From Nitrospirae bacterium RBG_13_39_12 (GTDB lineage: Bacteria; Nitrospirota; Thermodesulfovibrionia; Thermodesulfovibrionales; SM23-35), in NCBI GenBank assembly GCA_001805125.1, contig MHEF01000168.1, positions 15,608 through 31,861 of the forward strand: DNA of 16,254 nt, written 5' to 3'. The notes beneath the pieces were generated by a model, which was not told where the DNA came from, searched no databases, and saw nothing but the letters and a program-made list of their open reading frames with translations. The first letter of the stretch is position 1, and every line of letters starts with the position of its first letter. Shown piece by piece: positions 12,074 to 16,254 of the stretch. The position numbers and the translations under genes were made by a program.

Positions 12074-13630
12074 ATGCACCGTGAATTAATTAACCCCGAA
12101 CTAGCACGCTATCTTACAGAACTCTCTTCTGAAATAAACCGCCAGATCGGCATACTTATCAACAGACAAGGCACTGTTACACATGTTATTGTTGGCGATG
12201 CAAAGGGACTGTTTATTCCCGGACTTGAGAATTATCCCCTGGGAAGAAAAGCATTAAGGGGGGTAAGGCTTATTCACACTCACCTGAACGATGAAACTCT
12301 TAATCAGGATGACATTACAGACCTTGCTCTTCTCAGACTTGACCTTATTGCTGCAATAGGAGTAAGGAAAGGGCTGCCCGGGAGTATCTATTTGGCCCAT
12401 CTTATGCCAGAAGGGTCAGGGAAACCTTTTGAGATTATTAGTTCAAAAAACTTTCATAATTTCGAATTTGACTTCTCATCTTTTATAACATCTCTTGAAG
12501 ATGAAATGGAAAGGCACAGGGTTTATAGTCCTGATGACAGGAGAGAAAGGGCAATACTGGTAAGTGTTTCGACAAGACCGAGATATGAACAGGAAGATTC
12601 TATTGAAGAGCTGAAGGATCTTGCCCAGTCGAGTGAGGTATTGGTACTCGATACAGCTATCCAGAGGCCGAAGGAAATAAACCCGAGGTATCTTATGGGT
12701 GAGGGTAAGATTAAGGAACTGATTATTAACGCCCTTAATAAAGGGGCAACACTTCTGATCTTTGACCAGGAGCTGAACCCTTCGCAGGTTAAGGCAATAG
12801 GGGAGCTTGCAGAGCTTAAAGTAATCGACAGGTCTCAGCTTATCCTGGATATTTTTGCAAGACGTGCTCACAGCAGAGACGGAAAAGTTCAGGTGGAACT
12901 TGCGCAATTAAAATACAGACTGCCAAGATTAACAGGCAAGGGGACAGCGATGTCCCGTCTTATGGGTGGTATTGGTGGGAGAGGCCCTGGAGAGATGAAG
13001 CTCGAAATAGACAGAAGACGTGTTAGGGAAAAAATAACCTCTCTTGAAAAGGAACTCAAATCCCTGAGTGAAGCCAGAAAGCAGAGGAAACAGAGGAGAG
13101 TTGAAAAAAGAATCCCCATAGTTTCGATTATAGGATACACAAACGCCGGCAAGTCAACATTGCTGAATTTTCTTACGAGGAGTTCTGTATTTGTAGAGGA
13201 CAAGATGTTTGCAACACTTGACACGTCGAGCAGGCGACTCAGGTTTCCACGAGAAAGAGAAGTTATTATTACTGATACTGTTGGTTTCATAAGAGACCTT
13301 CCGAAAGATCTTATGACTGCATTCAGGGCAACACTTGAAGAACTTGAGGATGCCGATTTATTATTGCATATTGTTGATTCTTCCAATCCACGTTTTGAGC
13401 AGCATATTGAATCTGTTGAGAAGGTATTACAGGAGCTTCATCTGTATGAAAAACCAAGGATACTTGTCTTTAATAAAATAGACAGAATAAATAATGAGGA
13501 AGCATGGAATCTCGCTCTCCGGTATGATGCGGTTGCTATCTCAGCAATCGATCCATCAACATTCAAGCCACTTCTTCAGGCAATAGAAAAGCAGATCTGG
13601 GCCAGTAAATTGGAAGAGGCAAAAGTGTGA
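12074..13630 (+). CDS. hflX: GTPase HflX (conventional start; probably 26 codons longer)
   Basis: From ATG 12074 the protein is 518 aa; from the likely AUA at 11996 it is 544. An N-terminal module (about 1-150: INRQIGILINRQGTVTHVIV, RLIHTH) is typical of long HflX forms. The HflX domain contains MGEGKI (208-213), GGIGGRGPGE (298-307) and a charged coiled coil (310-345). The G domain shows GYTNAGKS (354-361), FATLDTSSR (379-387), DTVGF (401-405) and NKID (467-470). HflX binds the 50S subunit and 70S ribosomes, and splits or rescues stalled ribosomes under stress. ATG 12074 has GGAGG only 3 nt away, within the codons for YRRK, so it is a poor start. A hairpin at 13675-13707 may end the transcript. 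Confidence 0.95.
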   Translation: MHRELINPELARYLTELSSEINRQIGILINRQGTVTHVIVGDAKGLFIPGLENYPLGRKALRGVRLIHTHLNDETLNQDDITDLALLRLDLIAAIGVRKGLPGSIYLAHLMPEGSGKPFEIISSKNFHNFEFDFSSFITSLEDEMERHRVYSPDDRRERAILVSVSTRPRYEQEDSIEELKDLAQSSEVLVLDTAIQRPKEINPRYLMGEGKIKELIINALNKGATLLIFDQELNPSQVKAIGELAELKVIDRSQLILDIFARRAHSRDGKVQVELAQLKYRLPRLTGKGTAMSRLMGGIGGRGPGEMKLEIDRRRVREKITSLEKELKSLSEARKQRKQRRVEKRIPIVSIIGYTNAGKSTLLNFLTRSSVFVEDKMFATLDTSSRRLRFPREREVIITDTVGFIRDLPKDLMTAFRATLEELEDADLLLHIVDSSNPRFEQHIESVEKVLQELHLYEKPRILVFNKIDRINNEEAWNLALRYDAVAISAIDPSTFKPLLQAIEKQIWASKLEEAKV

Positions 13631-13674
13631 TCAACCGGGTTTTTGATGAAATTAATTCACAAACTTACGGTAAA

Positions 13675-13707
13675 CAGGCAGAACATAGCTTTTTCGCTAT
13701 CCGCCTG
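13675..13707 (+). terminator. Possible intrinsic terminator after hflX
   Basis: CAGGC (13675-13679) and ATAGC (13685-13689) pair with GCTAT (13696-13700) and GCCTG (13703-13707), leaving an internal bulge and a TTTTTC loop. The sequence CTTTGTTTGAATT follows, an imperfect T-tract. Its position between hflX and the next operon fits a terminator. Confidence 0.45.
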
Positions 13708-13747
13708 CTTTGTTTGAATTGCTTGAGTTAAATTAAAGGGATAATAA

Positions 13748-14839
13748 ATGGAATTTGTACCAAAATGGATTGCGTGGGAGATTACAAGGAGATGCAATCT
13801 TAAGTGCATACACTGCCGTTCTTCAGCAGAAATGGACGTAAAGGATCACCCTGATTTTCCCTTGGAAGAGGCGTTCAGAATAATAGACGATATCGCGTGT
13901 TACGCCAAACCTGTAATTGTCCTTACAGGGGGAGAGCCTCTCTTGAGAAAGGATGTCTTTGAGATTGCCGGATATGGCTCAGGAAAAGGACTGAGAATGT
14001 GCCTTGCAACAAATGGAACTCTTGTGACTGATGAGGTATGCGAGAAAATAAAAGGTTCAGGTATTAAAATAGTTTCACTAAGTCTCGATGGCTCTGAAGA
14101 AAAGGTACATGATAATTTCAGGAATCAGAAAGGTGCGTTTGCCGGGACAATAAATGCTGCGAGGCTTTTCAGAAGATACAGTATCGAGTTTATCATAAAC
14201 TCCTCTTTCATAAAAAGGAATCAGGAGGAGATTCCAAGGATATATGAACTTGCAAAGGAACTCGGTGCAACTGCATGGTATATGTTCATGATAGTGCCCA
14301 CAGGAAGGGGCGAAGAAATTATGAGCGAACTTATTTCAAAGGAAGATTATGAAGAGATACTCGAATGGCACTACCAGATGGAAAAAGGGGAAAAGGATAT
14401 GCTCGTGAGGCCTACATGCGCACCGCATTATTACAGAATAGTTTTACAGAAATCAAAAGAAGAAGGCGGCAAGTTTGAAAGAAGGACATTGAAATTTTCT
14501 ACAGGTGGTTCAAAGGGCTGCATTGCAGGACAGCTCATAGCTCTTATCGATGTGGATGGAAATGTGCTTCCGTGCAGTTATTTCCCAAAACCTGCAGGAA
14601 ATATAAAGGAACAGTCTTTTAAGGATATATGGGAAAAGTCAGAACTTTTCAAAGAGCTTCGTGATTTCAAGAAATACAAGGGGAAATGCGGCTCATGCGA
14701 ATATGTGAATGTGTGCGGTGGCTGCAGGGCGAGGGCTTATTCAGTGTATGGTGATTATCTTAAAGAGGAGCCATTTTGCAGTTATGTTCCTTTGAAACTG
14801 AGAAAAGAGTTTAAAAGTAAAAAAAGGAGAGTGTTATGA
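13748..14839 (+). CDS. Radical SAM/SPASM protein, AhbD (heme b synthase)-like
   Basis: The 363-aa protein has CNLKCIHC (Cys16, 20, 23) for the SAM cluster and GGEPLL (61-66). A SPASM-type C-terminus has Cys258, Cys276, C-x2-C-x5-C-x2-C (314, 317, 323, 326) and Cys344 for auxiliary clusters. RPTCAPHYYR (221-230), SKGCIAGQ and GDYLKEEPFC match AhbD, which decarboxylates Fe-coproporphyrin III to heme b. NirJ/AhbC and other SPASM enzymes are close relatives, so the exact reaction is inferred. The stop overlaps the hemE start as ATGA, and hemH follows, which strongly supports a heme role. SD AAGGG lies 8-9 nt before ATG 13748. Confidence 0.82.
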   Translation: MEFVPKWIAWEITRRCNLKCIHCRSSAEMDVKDHPDFPLEEAFRIIDDIACYAKPVIVLTGGEPLLRKDVFEIAGYGSGKGLRMCLATNGTLVTDEVCEKIKGSGIKIVSLSLDGSEEKVHDNFRNQKGAFAGTINAARLFRRYSIEFIINSSFIKRNQEEIPRIYELAKELGATAWYMFMIVPTGRGEEIMSELISKEDYEEILEWHYQMEKGEKDMLVRPTCAPHYYRIVLQKSKEEGGKFERRTLKFSTGGSKGCIAGQLIALIDVDGNVLPCSYFPKPAGNIKEQSFKDIWEKSELFKELRDFKKYKGKCGSCEYVNVCGGCRARAYSVYGDYLKEEPFCSYVPLKLRKEFKSKKRRVL

Positions 14840-15867
14840 ATGATACTTTTCTTAAAGCGTGCCGTGGTGAAGAGATTGAATATACGCCTGTGTGGCTTAT
14901 GCGCCAGGCGGGAAGATACCTTCCTCAGTATAAGGCGGTGAGAGCCGATATTGATTTTCTGGCACTTTGCAAGAATCCCCGGCTGGCTGCAGAGGTTACT
15001 CTTCAACCTGTTGAAATCCTTGGAGTTGATGCGGCTATATTATTTTCAGACATTCTCATCCCTGTTGAGGCAATGGGCATGCGTCTCGTGTTTTCGGACA
15101 AACAGGGCCCTTTGCTAAGTGAGCCGATAAGAAATATGTCTGCTGTTGATAAACTAATGATTCCGGATGTAGAGGAGGATATGCCGTTTATCATAGAAAC
15201 AATAAAGCTTTTAAGGAAGGAACTTGAGAATAAGGTACCGTTAATAGGGTTCTCCGGAGCACCGTTTACGCTTGCAACATATATGATTGAGGGAGGAACA
15301 TCAAAAAACTATCTACATACAAAAAAAATGATGTTCCAGCACAGCGGTGTATTTAACTATCTTATGGAGAAACTAACACTGACTGTCATCTCATACTTAA
15401 CTGCCCAAATAAAAGCGGGTGCCCAGGCAATCCAGATTTTTGATACATGGGCTGGCATTCTTGCTCCGGTTGACTATAGAGAATTAATACTTCCATATGT
15501 AAAAAAAGTTGTTTCTGAGTTAAAAAAAGAAAAGGTTCCGATAATATACTTTGCAAATAACTGTGCAGGGATTCTAAAGGATATCAAGAAAACGGGAGCT
15601 GATGTTATAGGAATTGATTGGAGGATTGACATTGGTGATGCAGTAAAAAAACTTGGTAAAAAAATAGTTGTTCAGGGAAACCTTGACCCAAGTGCGCTCT
15701 TTCTTCCGAAGGAAAAGATCGAAGAAAGGGTTAAAGACATACTATGGAAGGGTGAGGTTGCAAAAGGTCACATCTTCAATCTGGGGCATGGCATCCTGCC
15801 TGAGACATCTGTTGAAAATGTTATTGCAATGGTTGAGGCAGTGCATAAGTACAGCAGAGACAATTAA
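14836..15867 (+). CDS. hemE: Uroporphyrinogen III decarboxylase
   Basis: The 343-aa protein is near the usual 340-355. It has the family signatures PVWLMRQAGRYLPQY (18-32), SDILIPVEAMG with the catalytic Asp72 (71-81), GFSGAPFTLATYMIEGG (138-154), VQGNLDPSALF and FNLGHGILPET (314-324). It removes the four acetate carboxyls of uroporphyrinogen III to give coproporphyrinogen III in the cytosol. The start ATG 14836 overlaps the radical SAM stop by 4 nt and has SD AAGGAG about 7 nt upstream, so the two are translationally coupled. hemH follows after 118 nt. Confidence 0.97.
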   Translation: MNDTFLKACRGEEIEYTPVWLMRQAGRYLPQYKAVRADIDFLALCKNPRLAAEVTLQPVEILGVDAAILFSDILIPVEAMGMRLVFSDKQGPLLSEPIRNMSAVDKLMIPDVEEDMPFIIETIKLLRKELENKVPLIGFSGAPFTLATYMIEGGTSKNYLHTKKMMFQHSGVFNYLMEKLTLTVISYLTAQIKAGAQAIQIFDTWAGILAPVDYRELILPYVKKVVSELKKEKVPIIYFANNCAGILKDIKKTGADVIGIDWRIDIGDAVKKLGKKIVVQGNLDPSALFLPKEKIEERVKDILWKGEVAKGHIFNLGHGILPETSVENVIAMVEAVHKYSRDN

Positions 15868-15985
15868 AGATTATTAAAACCAAAAAATTAATTATGGCGT
15901 ACTGGACTTTGATTTGGAATGTTTTTTGTACGCAAATATATTAATAAAATATTGTTGGAGATGATTAGAGCCATAAGGGTTGATT

Positions 15986-16254
15986 TTGAGTGATAAAACT
16001 GAAAAAAACACAATAGGGGTTATTCTCCTCAATCTCGGTGGCCCTGATTCACTTAAGGCAGTGAAACATTTTCTCAATAATCTGTTTTCAGACAGACAGA
16101 TTATTCAACTCGGTCCTTCATTCCTTCAGAAACCCTTAGCATACCTTATATCGAATCTTCGCTCTAAAAAGACAGAAAAAATGTACAGCCTTATTGGCGG
16201 GAAGTCTCCGATTTTAGAGATAACAATCGCGCAGGCAAAAGCCCTTGAGAAGTT
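15986..16254 (+). CDS. hemH: Ferrochelatase, N-terminal part (runs off window)
   Basis: From TTG 15986 the frame gives about 89 residues to the window end: MSDKTEKNTIGVILLNLGGP, DSLKAVKHFLNNLFSD, then IGGKSPILEITIAQAKALEK. The opening GVILLNLGGPD----V--FL-NLFSD and the GGKSPI motif are diagnostic of HemH/CpfC, which inserts Fe2+ into protoporphyrin IX or coproporphyrin III. TTG is chosen because SD AAGGG (15975-15979) lies 6 nt ahead and a TAA sits just upstream in frame; TTG 15980 is the only other option. Whether it is a protoporphyrin or coproporphyrin enzyme cannot be judged from this part. The 118-nt gap before it is A/T-rich and may carry its own promoter. Confidence 0.92.
   Translation, partial: MSDKTEKNTIGVILLNLGGPDSLKAVKHFLNNLFSDRQIIQLGPSFLQKPLAYLISNLRSKKTEKMYSLIGGKSPILEITIAQAKALEK

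Noticed and set aside
15897..15933. GCGTAC/GTACGC inverted repeat between hemE and hemH
   Set aside because: A 6-bp stem with a 25-nt loop is expected by chance in such sequence and has no supporting context.

Overview
The window is about 16 kb of AT-rich bacterial chromosome with ordinary housekeeping genes separated by small rearranged or decaying patches. The gene repertoire points to an anaerobic Gram-negative bacterium, most likely Nitrospirota (Thermodesulfovibrionia-like) or a related deltaproteobacterial-type lineage. It includes a two-subunit glycyl-tRNA synthetase, an AmmeMemoRadiSam-type radical SAM enzyme, a VorB-type ferredoxin oxidoreductase subunit, an AhbD-like radical SAM enzyme next to hemE and hemH, and PAS-kinase fragments of a style common in those groups. 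The taxon is an inference from gene content, not from a marker-gene search.

Left end (1-2080): an accessory, eroding region. A RelE/YafQ-type toxin cut by the window edge is followed by a second, complete antitoxin-toxin pair whose toxin is a paralogue of the first. On the minus strand lie pieces of sensor-kinase genes, one with an in-frame stop, and an ErcA-like iron-containing alcohol dehydrogenase cut after about 146 residues and joined out of frame to a kinase tail. A 42-codon, very basic small ORF sits just upstream of the dehydrogenase. The gap 1744-2081 holds G/C-rich palindromic repeats.

Middle (2082-9902): a soluble histidine kinase on the minus strand is divergent from a stand-alone amrS-like gene, with a perfect 18-bp-arm palindrome between them. 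A minus-strand operon MFS transporter-tsaB-rimI has overlapping genes and ends tail to tail with amrS. A MITE-like inverted-repeat element separates it from glyQ-glyS, which are read from a good sigma70 promoter at 9927-9956.

Right part (9903-16254): the glyQ-vorB gap contains what looks like the relic end of an insertion sequence. An orphan vorB-like gene runs tail to tail with a macrodomain gene. hflX is divergent from the macrodomain gene and its true start appears to be a non-canonical AUA. A terminator-like hairpin precedes an operon of an AhbD-like radical SAM/SPASM gene, hemE and hemH (cut by the window end), which together suggest a route to heme b through coproporphyrin.

A recurring theme is that several first genes (antitoxin, amrS, vorB, MFS) lack a Shine-Dalgarno sequence and have a -10 box ending only 6-7 nt before the start codon, the layout expected for leaderless mRNAs. 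I did not find a clearly new multi-gene system. The most unusual items are the AUA start of hflX, the heme gene combination, the leaderless pattern and the scarred ercA/kinase locus. No tRNA, rRNA or CRISPR array was seen.
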